A stretch of DNA of 64,000 bases, taken from assembly GCF_020991415.1 (NCBI RefSeq), contig NZ_JAJMOY010000001.1, forward strand, positions 1,054,001-1,118,000, in the 5' to 3' direction. Of the stretch, positions 51,673-59,768 are shown one piece after another. The notes beneath the pieces were generated by a model. It was not told the DNA's origin. It was given only the letters and a program-made list of their open reading frames with translations, and did not search any database. Position 1 is the stretch's first letter. Each line of letters opens with the position of its first letter. The translations under genes were made by a program, and so were the position numbers. Source of the stretch: Flavobacterium sp. ENC. Its GTDB lineage: Bacteria > Bacteroidota > Bacteroidia > Flavobacteriales > Flavobacteriaceae.

Positions 51673-52053
51673 TTACGCTAAATTCTTTTCCAGTTCCAGT
51701 TTATGTTTTTTCAGGATGGCTCTTGTCATCCCTAAATTTGCTTTAGAAGAGTCTGCCGCTAGGTAAATCATGAATTTTTTATTCGGTGAGATATCAATAA
51801 TATGAATTTGGGATGAAAGCGTAATTAAGATGTCTTCAATGTCCTGATTTAAATTTAAAGCTTTTACGGCATTTAATTTTGCTTTAACAACTTCAAGGTT
51901 ATACGCAGCTGCCAGTTCAGGGTCAAAAGAGGGGTCTAAACTTAAATTACCAAAGCTTAATCCAGATTCAATTTCGGTTACGGCAATAGCAATAAAGCCG
52001 TTTACGTTTGTTTTCATTTCATTTAAAAACACGTTTAAAAAGTCGTTACTCAT
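51673..52053 (-). CDS. Roadblock/LC7-fold protein, second gene of cassette 1
   Basis: The 126-aa protein has a beta-sheet and helix pattern of the Roadblock/LC7 fold: GFIAIAVTEIESGLSF, the long helix FDPELAAAYNLEVVKAKL, then ILITLSSQIHIIDI, KFMIYLAADS and the closing helix ANLGMTRAILKKH. Roadblock proteins form dimers and often regulate small GTPases (MglB of Myxococcus is one). A paralogue starts at 63708; the overlap shares 57 of 84 residues by hand count. It follows the first Roadblock gene by 32 bases and ends at a strong terminator. Function unknown. Confidence 0.82.
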   Translation of the reverse strand: MSNDFLNVFLNEMKTNVNGFIAIAVTEIESGLSFGNLSLDPSFDPELAAAYNLEVVKAKLNAVKALNLNQDIEDILITLSSQIHIIDISPNKKFMIYLAADSSKANLGMTRAILKKHKLELEKNLA

Positions 52054-52085
52054 AATGTTGTGGTTTTTGTGGTTAATAGATTTAT

Positions 52086-52442
52086 TTATTTCAATAGGGA
52101 ATTTTTGCTTAATTCTGTGGACAGTTCATCTGTTGTACGCATCAATAGTCCAAGATTGCTCCCGTCTTTTGAAAAAGCCACGACAAAGTTTGAGCCGCTG
52201 ATTTTATTTCCTATGACAACCCCTTCTGCTGTTTTTAAAAACAACTGCTTCAAAGAACCCTTATCCAGATCCGATAAGAATTTTTCACTCATGGATAAAA
52301 TAGCTGCACTCATGGCGGCTACACTGTCTCCGTAATCTATATGCAGTGATGTAATGAGTTTTCCTTTTCCGTTTACAATTAGTGCTGATGTTGATTTTGT
52401 ATTAACCAGAAAATCGTTCAGGATGGTAGTGATTTCATTCAT
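52086..52442 (-). CDS. Roadblock/LC7-fold protein, first gene of cassette 1
   Basis: The 118-aa protein reads as a Roadblock/LC7 domain: TSALIVNGKGKLITSLH (strand-turn-strand), the helix SVAAMSAAILSMSEKFLSDL, then LKQLFLKTAEGVVIGNKI and NFVVAFSKDGSNLGLLMR. The match in residues KQLF/KQVM, GVVIGNK/GIVVANK and LGLLMR/MGLLLR to the protein at 63370 is visible by eye, although overall identity is lower than for the second gene. It is the first gene of the minus-strand pair. A TATATTTG box lies at 52547-52540, about 98 bases before the ATG. Confidence 0.85.
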   Translation of the reverse strand: MNEITTILNDFLVNTKSTSALIVNGKGKLITSLHIDYGDSVAAMSAAILSMSEKFLSDLDKGSLKQLFLKTAEGVVIGNKISGSNFVVAFSKDGSNLGLLMRTTDELSTELSKNSLLK

Positions 52443-52539
52443 TTTGGAAGGATTTAAGGAGTTGTTAAAATATGTTACTATTCATAGTGTATTTAAAGTT
52501 CGGGATGTATTCTGACTAAACTACTGTTAATTTTACTAA

Positions 52540-52547
52540 CAAATATA
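52540..52547 (-). promoter_or_regulatory. TAnnTTTG box of Roadblock cassette 1
   Basis: The minus-strand sequence TATATTTG is a full -7 match about 98 bases upstream of the first Roadblock ATG, inside the 175-bp divergent gap shared with the small lysine-rich gene. Confidence 0.5.
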
Positions 52548-52617
52548 AATTATTTTATGTATCATTGTATTACCGAACGAATAATAATTTAATTTTTTTA
52601 CTGTAAAACCTTACATT

Positions 52618-52833
52618 ATGGCTAAAGTGTTGAAATTCAAAGATGTTAACTCGGATGTTGAAAACAGAATGAAAGAGTTTGAGAAAATTAGGGTTAAATT
52701 GAAATCCCAGATCACAAAGGATGCGGCTAAAAAATCCACTGCAGGAAAAGAAGGGAAAGGTTTGTTTAAATCCCTTACTGAATTTTTTACGGATGCTCCT
52801 AAAACAGCAGGAAATTCAAGTGTTAAAAAATAG
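52618..52833 (+). CDS. Small lysine-rich protein divergent from Roadblock cassette 1
   Basis: The 71-aa protein is charged and lysine-rich with no membrane segment: MAKVLKFKDVNSDVENRM, a helical EFEKIRVKLKSQITKDAAKK and an end containing GKGLFKSLTEFF. I do not recognise it. It diverges from the Roadblock pair with a 175-bp shared gap and has its own terminator at 52890-52917. The 47-aa gene divergent from the second Roadblock pair also has F-x-x-[IF]-R, an IT followed by KK, and a terminal KG-F-F-K, so the two are likely related and part of the cassette. Confidence 0.7.
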   Translation: MAKVLKFKDVNSDVENRMKEFEKIRVKLKSQITKDAAKKSTAGKEGKGLFKSLTEFFTDAPKTAGNSSVKK

Positions 52834-52889
52834 GTATGTCTAGCGGGTCAAAATTATTTTTAGGCCGCTTTATTTTATTATAAAACAAT

Positions 52890-52917
52890 TAACGCTCCTT
52901 AAGGGGCGTTCTTTTTG
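52890..52917 (+). terminator. Terminator of the small lysine-rich gene
   Basis: AACGCTCC and GGGGCGTT around TTAA, followed by CTTTTTG. The stem is identical to that after the DksA-like gene at 51496-51516, so the inserted block lies between two copies of the same terminator. Confidence 0.85.
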
Positions 52918-52927
52918 ATTAAATTAT

Positions 52928-52935
52928 TACTTTTG
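52928..52935 (+). promoter_or_regulatory. TAnnTTTG box of lspA
   Basis: TACTTTTG is a full -7 match 18 bases upstream of the ATG at 52954 and just downstream of the preceding terminator. It gives lspA its own start after the insertion. Confidence 0.55.
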
Positions 52936-52953
52936 CCATCAAAATTTCATAAA

Positions 52954-53553
52954 ATGTCATTACGAAAATCGTATTTCCTTATATTTTTAGTTTTACTTAT
53001 CGATCAGCTTTCTAAAATTTACGTAAAAACAAACTTTGTCTTAGGTGAGGAAGTTGTGATTACGGACTGGTTTAGAATTCATTTTATAGAAAATGAAGGA
53101 ATGGCCTGGGGAACCAAAATTCCCGGCGAATATGGTAAATTAATTTTGACCGTCTTTAGGATTTTTGCTGTATTCGGAATCGGATACTGGTTGGCTGATG
53201 CCATAAAAAAACGCCATTCAACTTATCTGATCGTTTCTATTGCCTTAATTTTTGCCGGTGCAGCCGGAAACATACTGGATTCTGTTTTTTACGGAGTAAT
53301 TTTTGACGACAGCACACATAATCTGGCAACGCTTTTTTCACCAACTCCATACGGAACCTGGTTTCATGGTTTGGTAGTGGATATGTTTTATTTTCCGATT
53401 TGGGAAGGTAATCTGCCAGCCTGGCTGCCTTTAGTCGGAGGTAAGCATTTTATGTTTTTCAACGCTATTTTCAATGTTGCCGACATGGCGATCTCGACCG
53501 GTGTTGGTATCCTGCTGGTGTTTAATAAGAGAGCATTTCCAAAACATTCATAA
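52954..53553 (+). CDS. lspA: Lipoprotein signal peptidase (signal peptidase II)
   Basis: LspA removes signal peptides from lipoproteins in the inner membrane. From the ATG at 52954 it is 199 aa, longer than the about 165 aa of E. coli because of an inserted hydrophilic section, as usual in Bacteroidota. Family features are the first helix ending LLIDQLSKIYV (the D-Q), the motif FIENEGMAWG, the helix GAAGNILDSVFYG with the first catalytic aspartate and FNVADMAISTGVGIL with the second. The frame extends to a TTG at 52915 that precedes the promoter box, so that start is rejected. Confidence 0.95.
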   Translation: MSLRKSYFLIFLVLLIDQLSKIYVKTNFVLGEEVVITDWFRIHFIENEGMAWGTKIPGEYGKLILTVFRIFAVFGIGYWLADAIKKRHSTYLIVSIALIFAGAAGNILDSVFYGVIFDDSTHNLATLFSPTPYGTWFHGLVVDMFYFPIWEGNLPAWLPLVGGKHFMFFNAIFNVADMAISTGVGILLVFNKRAFPKHS

Positions 53554-53567
53554 AAGGTAGAAAATAC

Positions 53568-53639
53568 CAATAAAAAAATTCCAAATTCCAATAGCTGTAA
53601 ATCACAGCATATCAATTGGAATTTGGAATTTTTTTATTG
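53568..53639. repeat. Perfect 25-bp AATTCC-family inverted repeat between lspA and the AddA-like gene
   Basis: The arm at 53568-53592 (starting CAATAAAAAAATTCCAAATT) is the exact complement of 53615-53639 (starting ATTGGAATTTGGAATTTTTT). The 22-base loop contains a second small hairpin, GCTGT at 53594-53598 with ACAGC at 53604-53608. The T run in the right arm makes it a likely terminator for lspA. It is the third and cleanest copy of this word type in the window, and it forms the spurious N-terminal extension of the next frame. Confidence 0.88.
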
Positions 53640-53702
53640 AAAATTTCACCGTATTGGGATTACTATTTATTGTGCTATTTTTACGATACAAAAATCAAAC
53701 CT

Positions 53703-56700
53703 ATGCAAAGTCCGTCTTTTTCTATTTATGATGCATCTGCGGGTTCGGGAAAGACCTATACTTTGGTCAAAGAATATCTTAAAATTATTCTCTCTTCTCC
53801 TAAAAATGATGCCTACCGTAATATCCTGGCGATAACTTTTACTAATAAAGCAGTTCACGAAATGAAAAGCCGTATTGTAGGGAGTTTGTCTGAATTTACC
53901 AAAGACGAACCTTCTTCAAAGGCTGTGGATTTAATGGAAGATTTGTCCCGTGAAACAGGTCTTTCGATCATAAAAATCAAAACAAAATCCCAGAATATTA
54001 TCAAGCATCTTATTCATAATTATGCTGCTTTTGATATTTCTACGATCGATAAATTTACACATAAGGTAATTCGTGCTTTTGCACATGACCTGAATTTACC
54101 CATGACTTTTGAGGTCACGCTGGATACCGAAAATTTGCTGGTAGAAGCCGTTGACGCAATTATTGCTCAGGCTGGACAGGATGAAACACTGACCAGATTG
54201 CTGATTGATTTTACCATGGAAAAAACTGACGACGATAAAAGTTGGGATGTTTCGCGTGAAATTCTTGAAACCGGAAGACTGGTGCTGAACGAAAACAACA
54301 GAAATGAAATTTCCCATTTTCAGGATAAAACCATTGAGGAATTTGTTGCTATAAAAAAGAAAATGTCGGTTTTGTGTACCGATTTAGAAAAAGAAAATAC
54401 CGGATTTGCGACACAGACTCTCGAGTTGATCGATAAAAACGGAATTGACTTAAAGTCGTTTTCAAGAGGGACTTTTCCAAATCATCTGGAAAGTATTCGT
54501 GATGGCAAATTCAATCCGAGAAATAAAACATTTCACGAGTTTGAGGATATCGCCATCAATAAAACGGCCAGTGACCGGGCTCTGATTGAAAATCTTATTC
54601 CGGAATTACTGCTTACTTTGGATAAGATCTATAAGAACTTCGAAAAAAGAGATTTCTACAAAGCTTTTCTGAAAAACATAACACCCCTTTCTTTGCTGAA
54701 TACGGTGAGCAATGAACTGGCAAAAATTCAGTCAGAACAAAATATTTTGTCAATTTCAGAATTCAACGCGATTATTCATCGTGAAATTCAGAACCAGCCG
54801 GCACCTTTTATTTATGAGCGTTTGGGAGAACGTTACCGCCACTTTTTTATTGATGAATTTCAGGATACCTCAGAGATGCAATGGCAGAATCTGATTCCGC
54901 TAATTGACAATGCGCTTTCGGGTCAGGATGATTTCGGGAATAAAGGAACGCTTATGATTGTTGGTGATCCAAAACAATCCATCTATCGTTGGAGGGGAGG
55001 AAAGGCCGAGCAGTTTATTGAATTAAGTAAAGAAGCAAATCCTTTTGCGAATCCGGATAAAAAACTGGAACATTTAAATACAAACTACAGAAGCTACAGC
55101 GAAGTAATTGATTTTAATAATGCTTTTTTTAAACTAATTTCCACGGAATTTACGAATGAAGATTATAAGGATTTATATGAAAACCATAGCTTTCAGAATC
55201 CAAATTCCAAAAAGGGCGGCTATGTCAATATTTCTTTTCTTCCCATAATAGAAAAAAATGATTTTGCAGACGAAGAAGACGTTGTGGAAAAATCGGATTT
55301 ATATGTGCTGGCGACTTTAAATACAATTTTAAAAGTGGTTAAGGAAGGTTTTGAATATAAGGACATCGTAGTTCTGACCCGCAAAAGGGACCAGGGAATT
55401 GCAATAGCCAATTATTTGACAGAACAGAACATTCCGCTTCTTTCGTCGGAAACCCTGATGATTCAGAATGCTACAGAAGTTCGATTGATTGTTCATCTGC
55501 TGAAATATCTGAATAACAGCGCTGATCTGGAAGCAAAAGCTAATTTTCTGCATTTCTTAGGAACGACTCTGGAAACTCAAATTCCGATTCATGATTTTAT
55601 CGCAAACGGGATGGCTCAGAGACTCGAAAGTGATTTTGAAAACTGGCTTTTAGCGTTTGATGTTTCACTTTCTTTTGAAGATATCAGGAAGAAGTCTTTG
55701 TATGAAGCGGTCGAAATAATCATTTCAAAATTCATTCTTCCTTCAGAAGGAAATGCCTATGTGCAGTTTTTTCTGGATATTGTTTTGGAGCGCGACATCA
55801 GAAATCAGGCAGGTATTGCAGATTTTCTGGGGTATTGGGATAAAAATGCGGAGAAATTCAGTATCCCGTCTCCGGAAGGAAATAATGCAGTCCGGATTAT
55901 GACCATTCATAAATCGAAAGGTCTCGAGTTTCCGGTAGTCATAATGCCTTTTGCAGAAGAAGATTACAACAGAAAGCCAAAAGATAAGCTGTGGCTGGAT
56001 ACAGAAGAAGCTGATTTGGGTGTGCCAAAAGCCCTGATTGATAATAGCAGTGCTGTGGAAGGTTTTGGCGAAAGCGCCTCGGCAGTTTTTAATATGAAAA
56101 AACAGGAAGAACTGCTGGATAATATAAATGTTTTATATGTTGCCCTGACACGTGCCGAAGAACAGTTATATGTTATTTCGCAATCTTTAAAGGAGCGAAA
56201 AGACGGAGAATTTCCGAATAATATGGCTTCTTTTTTTATTAAATATTTGATAAACAAAGGAATTTACGATCCCGAAAAGACAGAATACGATTTTGGAAAC
56301 AAGATGAAACTCTCTCCACCATCAAAAATGGCAGATCTGGTTAAAGTAATTCCGATGGTTTCTGAGGTTTTAAATCCGAAAAATATAAAAATTGCACAAC
56401 GGGAAGCTTTAATGTGGGGTACACATCAGCAGGAAGCGATTGCATATGGAAATGTAATTCATGAGATCTTAGCGTTTGTTAAAGATAAATCAGATGTGGA
56501 TCTGGCAGTTACAAAAGCACTCGAAAACGGGCTTATTACATTAGATCAGACAGAAAAGGTATTGATAACACTTCGGGAAATCGTTAATCATCCGGAATTA
56601 AGTATTTGTTTTAACGGAAATGATAAGATTCTGAATGAGCAGACGATTGTTCAGAAAGAAGGCAAGATTTTAAAACCGGACCGGATTGTTCTGACAAAGG

Positions 56701-56861
56701 ACAAGGAAGCTTACCTTCTGGATTATAAAACTGGTGTTAGTAATACGAAATATACGAAACAAATTCAGGAATATCAGGAAGCTATTGAAGATTTAGGGTA
56801 CAAAGTGTTAAAAAGAGCTTTGGTGTATATAGGAACAGATGTCGATGTGGTAAATTTGTGA
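53703..56861 (+). CDS. AddA/RecB-like UvrD-family helicase with C-terminal nuclease
   Basis: From the ATG at 53703 the protein is 1052 aa. Helicase motifs in order: Walker A ASAGSGKTYTLVKEYL (residues about 10-25), LAITFTNKAVHEMKSR, Walker B FIDEFQDTSEMQW, IVGDPKQSIYRWRGG, LNTNYRS, TIHKSKGLEFPVVIMPF and ALTRAEEQLYV. The C-terminus has the PD-(D/E)xK nuclease (PDRIVLTKDKEAYLLDYKTG). This is the AddA layout, a helicase-nuclease for double-strand-break resection and foreign DNA degradation. The AddB-like partner lies about 3 kb downstream, beyond kbl and an ompA gene. The longer frame to 53616 is discarded because it runs through the hairpin. Confidence 0.93.
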   Translation: MQSPSFSIYDASAGSGKTYTLVKEYLKIILSSPKNDAYRNILAITFTNKAVHEMKSRIVGSLSEFTKDEPSSKAVDLMEDLSRETGLSIIKIKTKSQNIIKHLIHNYAAFDISTIDKFTHKVIRAFAHDLNLPMTFEVTLDTENLLVEAVDAIIAQAGQDETLTRLLIDFTMEKTDDDKSWDVSREILETGRLVLNENNRNEISHFQDKTIEEFVAIKKKMSVLCTDLEKENTGFATQTLELIDKNGIDLKSFSRGTFPNHLESIRDGKFNPRNKTFHEFEDIAINKTASDRALIENLIPELLLTLDKIYKNFEKRDFYKAFLKNITPLSLLNTVSNELAKIQSEQNILSISEFNAIIHREIQNQPAPFIYERLGERYRHFFIDEFQDTSEMQWQNLIPLIDNALSGQDDFGNKGTLMIVGDPKQSIYRWRGGKAEQFIELSKEANPFANPDKKLEHLNTNYRSYSEVIDFNNAFFKLISTEFTNEDYKDLYENHSFQNPNSKKGGYVNISFLPIIEKNDFADEEDVVEKSDLYVLATLNTILKVVKEGFEYKDIVVLTRKRDQGIAIANYLTEQNIPLLSSETLMIQNATEVRLIVHLLKYLNNSADLEAKANFLHFLGTTLETQIPIHDFIANGMAQRLESDFENWLLAFDVSLSFEDIRKKSLYEAVEIIISKFILPSEGNAYVQFFLDIVLERDIRNQAGIADFLGYWDKNAEKFSIPSPEGNNAVRIMTIHKSKGLEFPVVIMPFAEEDYNRKPKDKLWLDTEEADLGVPKALIDNSSAVEGFGESASAVFNMKKQEELLDNINVLYVALTRAEEQLYVISQSLKERKDGEFPNNMASFFIKYLINKGIYDPEKTEYDFGNKMKLSPPSKMADLVKVIPMVSEVLNPKNIKIAQREALMWGTHQQEAIAYGNVIHEILAFVKDKSDVDLAVTKALENGLITLDQTEKVLITLREIVNHPELSICFNGNDKILNEQTIVQKEGKILKPDRIVLTKDKEAYLLDYKTGVSNTKYTKQIQEYQEAIEDLGYKVLKRALVYIGTDVDVVNL

Positions 56862-56932
56862 TGAAATTAATCAGATGTTAAAGAGTTGGCTTCGGTTAAG
56901 TTGTTAATATTTAACATATTAAATAAATAAAA

Positions 56933-58126
56933 ATGTACGGTAAAATTAAAGATCATTTGCAAAGTGAGTTGCAAACAATTGAAGAAAACGGAATTTTTAA
57001 AAAAGAACGCATCATAACTTCGGCGCAGGATGCTGAAATTACGATTTCAACAGGAGAAAAAGTTCTGAATTTCTGTGCTAATAATTACTTAGGGCTTTCC
57101 TCTCATCCTGAGGTGGTTCAGGCCGCTAAAGATGCTATGGATACGCACGGTTTTGGAATGTCATCTGTTCGGTTTATTTGTGGTACTCAGGATATTCATA
57201 AGACATTAGAAAAAAAGATTGCTGATTTTTATGGCACAGAAGATACTATTTTATATGCAGCCGCTTTTGATGCCAATGGTGGTGTTTTTGAGCCATTATT
57301 TGGGGAAAATGACGCTATTATTTCGGATAGTTTAAATCATGCTTCTATTATCGATGGCGTTCGTTTGTGTAAAGCAGCCCGTTATCGCTATGAGAACAGT
57401 AATATGGAAGATCTGGAACAGCAGTTAATTAAGGCTAATGAAGCAGGTGCACGTTTTAAAATAATTGTTACCGACGGTGTTTTTTCTATGGATGGTGTTG
57501 TTGCTCCCCTGGATAAAATCTGTGACCTGGCTGATAAATACGATGCTTTGGTAATGGTCGATGAATGTCATGCTGCAGGATTTATTGGCGCAACCGGTAA
57601 AGGAACACTTGAAGCAAAAGGTGTTATGGGAAGAGTTGATATTATCACAGGTACACTTGGTAAGGCACTGGGTGGAGCAATGGGAGGCTATACAACAGCA
57701 AAAAAAGAAATTATTGAATTACTGCGTCAAAAATCAAGACCTTATTTGTTTTCAAACTCGCTTGCTCCCGCAATTGTCGGGGCTTCAATCAAAGTTTTTG
57801 AATTACTGGAAAAAGATACTTCGCTAAGAGATAAATTAGAATGGAATACTAATTATTTTAAGGAAGGTATGAAAAAGGCCGGATTTGATATTATCGACGG
57901 CGATTCTGCAATTGTTCCTGTTATGCTGTACGATGCAAAATTATCACAAACAATGGCAAATGAACTTTTAAAACAAGGCATTTATGTTATCGGTTTCTTT
58001 TTTCCTGTTGTCCCGAAAGACAAGGCAAGAATCCGTGTTCAACTATCTGCGGCGCACACAAAAGAGCATTTGGACAAAGCTATAAGTGCTTTTGTATCAG
58101 TTGGTAAAATGTTAAAAGTTATATAA
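56933..58126 (+). CDS. kbl: Glycine C-acetyltransferase (2-amino-3-ketobutyrate CoA ligase)
   Basis: Kbl splits 2-amino-3-ketobutyrate with CoA into glycine and acetyl-CoA in threonine breakdown. The 397-aa protein is a fold-type I PLP enzyme: [32 protein letters not shown], the PLP-lysine segment [14 protein letters not shown], and [13 protein letters not shown]. The length and the [13 protein letters not shown] start are those of Kbl rather than of other alpha-oxoamine synthases. The threonine dehydrogenase partner is not in this window. It has no clear link to the nuclease genes on either side. Confidence 0.93.
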   Translation: MYGKIKDHLQSELQTIEENGIFKKERIITSAQDAEITISTGEKVLNFCANNYLGLSSHPEVVQAAKDAMDTHGFGMSSVRFICGTQDIHKTLEKKIADFYGTEDTILYAAAFDANGGVFEPLFGENDAIISDSLNHASIIDGVRLCKAARYRYENSNMEDLEQQLIKANEAGARFKIIVTDGVFSMDGVVAPLDKICDLADKYDALVMVDECHAAGFIGATGKGTLEAKGVMGRVDIITGTLGKALGGAMGGYTTAKKEIIELLRQKSRPYLFSNSLAPAIVGASIKVFELLEKDTSLRDKLEWNTNYFKEGMKKAGFDIIDGDSAIVPVMLYDAKLSQTMANELLKQGIYVIGFFFPVVPKDKARIRVQLSAAHTKEHLDKAISAFVSVGKMLKVI

Positions 58127-58170
58127 TTCCCATTTTAGTGAATTTTTGTAGGTTTTTTTTAACATTTCAT

Positions 58171-58201
58171 TTTGTATTTAAAAATTTTGGTGTTACTTTT
58201 G
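58171..58201 (+). promoter_or_regulatory. Promoter of the OmpA/TSP3 gene
   Basis: TTTG at 58171-58174 and TACTTTTG at 58194-58201 are separated by 19 bases. Both elements and the spacing match the Bacteroidota housekeeping promoter. The -7 box lies 37 bases before the ATG. This is the best promoter in the window and fits an abundant outer membrane protein. Confidence 0.85.
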
Positions 58202-58238
58202 CTAGTAATTAACTAAATTGTAATTAAAAAAATTAAGT

Positions 58239-59705
58239 ATGAAACATCTTAACAAACTTTTAGTTGCTGTAATGATGGTGATGGGGTTAGCTTCTCACGC
58301 GCAAGACAGTAACAATCCATGGGCTATCTCTTTTGGAGTTAATGCCGTAGATACTAGGACTAGTGCAAGTCCAGAACATGTTGACTTTTTTCCAGCGCAT
58401 TTTTCTCAGCCATTCGCTGTAAAAGATAACTGGAATATCCTTCCATCTTTATCTTATATTGGAGTGTCTAGATACGTAGGGTCAGGATTTTCTGTTGGTT
58501 TACAAGGGTCTGTGAATAAAATTGACAAATATGTTCGTTTTGCTCCAAATGCTGCAGGGCATGATGCAAGAGGAATGATTGTTGAAAATCCAGGTGATTT
58601 GATGTATTACGGAATTGATGCTACTATTAAGTACAGCTTCCAGGAATTAATTAAATCTAAAGTAATCGATCCTTCGTTATCTGTTGGTGGTGGTTATGTT
58701 TTCTTCGGAGACAGCAGCTACGGAACTGTTAACCCAGGTGCTGGTTTAACTTTCTGGTTTACTGATGCTATTGGTTTAGAGCTTGCTACTAAATACAAAT
58801 GGTCAGTTAGTGGTGATAGAGAAGATGCAGCTGGTGTTCCAGATGCTCCATCTCACTTCCAACACACTGCAGGTCTTATCTTCAAATTTGGTGGTAAAGA
58901 TACTGACGGTGATGGTATCTACGATAAAGATGATGCTTGTCCAGACGTTGCTGGTTTAAAACAATTCAACGGATGTCCTGATACTGACGGAGACGGAATC
59001 GTTGATGCTTCTGATGCTTGTCCAGATGTTTTTGGTTTAGCTGCATTAAACGGATGTCCTGATACTGACGGAGACGGAATTGCTGATAAAGATGATGCTT
59101 GTCCAGATGTTGCTGGTTTAGCTGCTTTAAAAGGTTGTCCAGATGCTGACGGAGACGGAATCGCTGATAAAGATGACAAATGTCCTACAGTTGCTGGTCC
59201 AAAAGAAAACGGTGGTTGTCCTTTCTTAGACGCTGATAAAGATGGTGTTCTTGATAAAGATGATGATTGTCCTACAGTTGCAGGTCCTGCTTCTAACAGA
59301 GGTTGTCCAGAAGTTACTTCTGAGGCTTTAGAAGACCTTAAAGTTCAAGCTAGAGCAATCTACTTTAACTCAGGTAAAGCTACTTTCAAAACAGGAGACA
59401 AAGAAACTCCAGCTAGATTGGATGCAATTAAAGAAATCCTTAAAAACTATCCAAACGCGAAATTCAGCATTGAAGGTCACACAGATAGCGATGGTTCTGA
59501 CAAATTGAACCAAAAACTTTCTGAAGACAGAGCTGCTGCAGTTATGAACGCTTTGATCGAAAGAGGAGTAAATGTTGATAACTTAGTATCTAAAGGTTTC
59601 GGTGAGTCTCAACCAGTTGCGAGTAACAAAACTCCTGCAGGTAAAGCACAAAACAGAAGAACTGAAATCAAACATATCGGTTCTAAATACGAAGGTAAAT
59701 TGTAA
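58239..59705 (+). CDS. OmpA family protein with thrombospondin type 3 repeats
   Basis: The 488-aa protein has a signal peptide (ending LASHAQ), an N-terminal outer membrane barrel (about 25-215), five TSP3-type calcium-binding repeats ([19 protein letters not shown] pattern, about 225-350) and a C-terminal OmpA peptidoglycan-binding domain ([45 protein letters not shown] and NRRTEIK). It anchors the outer membrane to the wall and is probably abundant: codon use is the most biased here (frequent AAA, GAT, GCT) and the promoter is canonical. A strong terminator follows. Confidence 0.95.
   Translation: MKHLNKLLVAVMMVMGLASHAQDSNNPWAISFGVNAVDTRTSASPEHVDFFPAHFSQPFAVKDNWNILPSLSYIGVSRYVGSGFSVGLQGSVNKIDKYVRFAPNAAGHDARGMIVENPGDLMYYGIDATIKYSFQELIKSKVIDPSLSVGGGYVFFGDSSYGTVNPGAGLTFWFTDAIGLELATKYKWSVSGDREDAAGVPDAPSHFQHTAGLIFKFGGKDTDGDGIYDKDDACPDVAGLKQFNGCPDTDGDGIVDASDACPDVFGLAALNGCPDTDGDGIADKDDACPDVAGLAALKGCPDADGDGIADKDDKCPTVAGPKENGGCPFLDADKDGVLDKDDDCPTVAGPASNRGCPEVTSEALEDLKVQARAIYFNSGKATFKTGDKETPARLDAIKEILKNYPNAKFSIEGHTDSDGSDKLNQKLSEDRAAAVMNALIERGVNVDNLVSKGFGESQPVASNKTPAGKAQNRRTEIKHIGSKYEGKL
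58898..59300 (+). repeat. TSP3 coding repeats in the OmpA gene
   Basis: The DNA repeats GATACTGACGGAGACGGAAT and GATGATGCTTGTCCAGATGT words at about 100-bp periods, encoding the calcium-binding TSP3 repeats. Neighbouring units are nearly identical at DNA level, so unit number could change by recombination. Confidence 0.85.
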
Positions 59706-59726
59706 TTTACTTTCTAAATAAATTCT

Positions 59727-59757
59727 AAAAGCCATTCTTAATTGAATGGCTTTTTTT
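59727..59757 (+). terminator. Terminator of the OmpA/TSP3 gene
   Basis: AAAAGCCATTC pairs with GAATGGCTTTT around TTAATT, followed by a run of T residues. It lies 22 bases after the stop codon and immediately before the AddB-like gene, whose longer frame overlaps it. Confidence 0.93.
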
Positions 59758-59768
59758 ATTTTTATACA

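Noticed and set aside
53616..53702. N-terminal extension of the AddA-like protein
   Set aside because: It starts inside the perfect inverted repeat; the ATG at 53703 places the P-loop at the usual distance.
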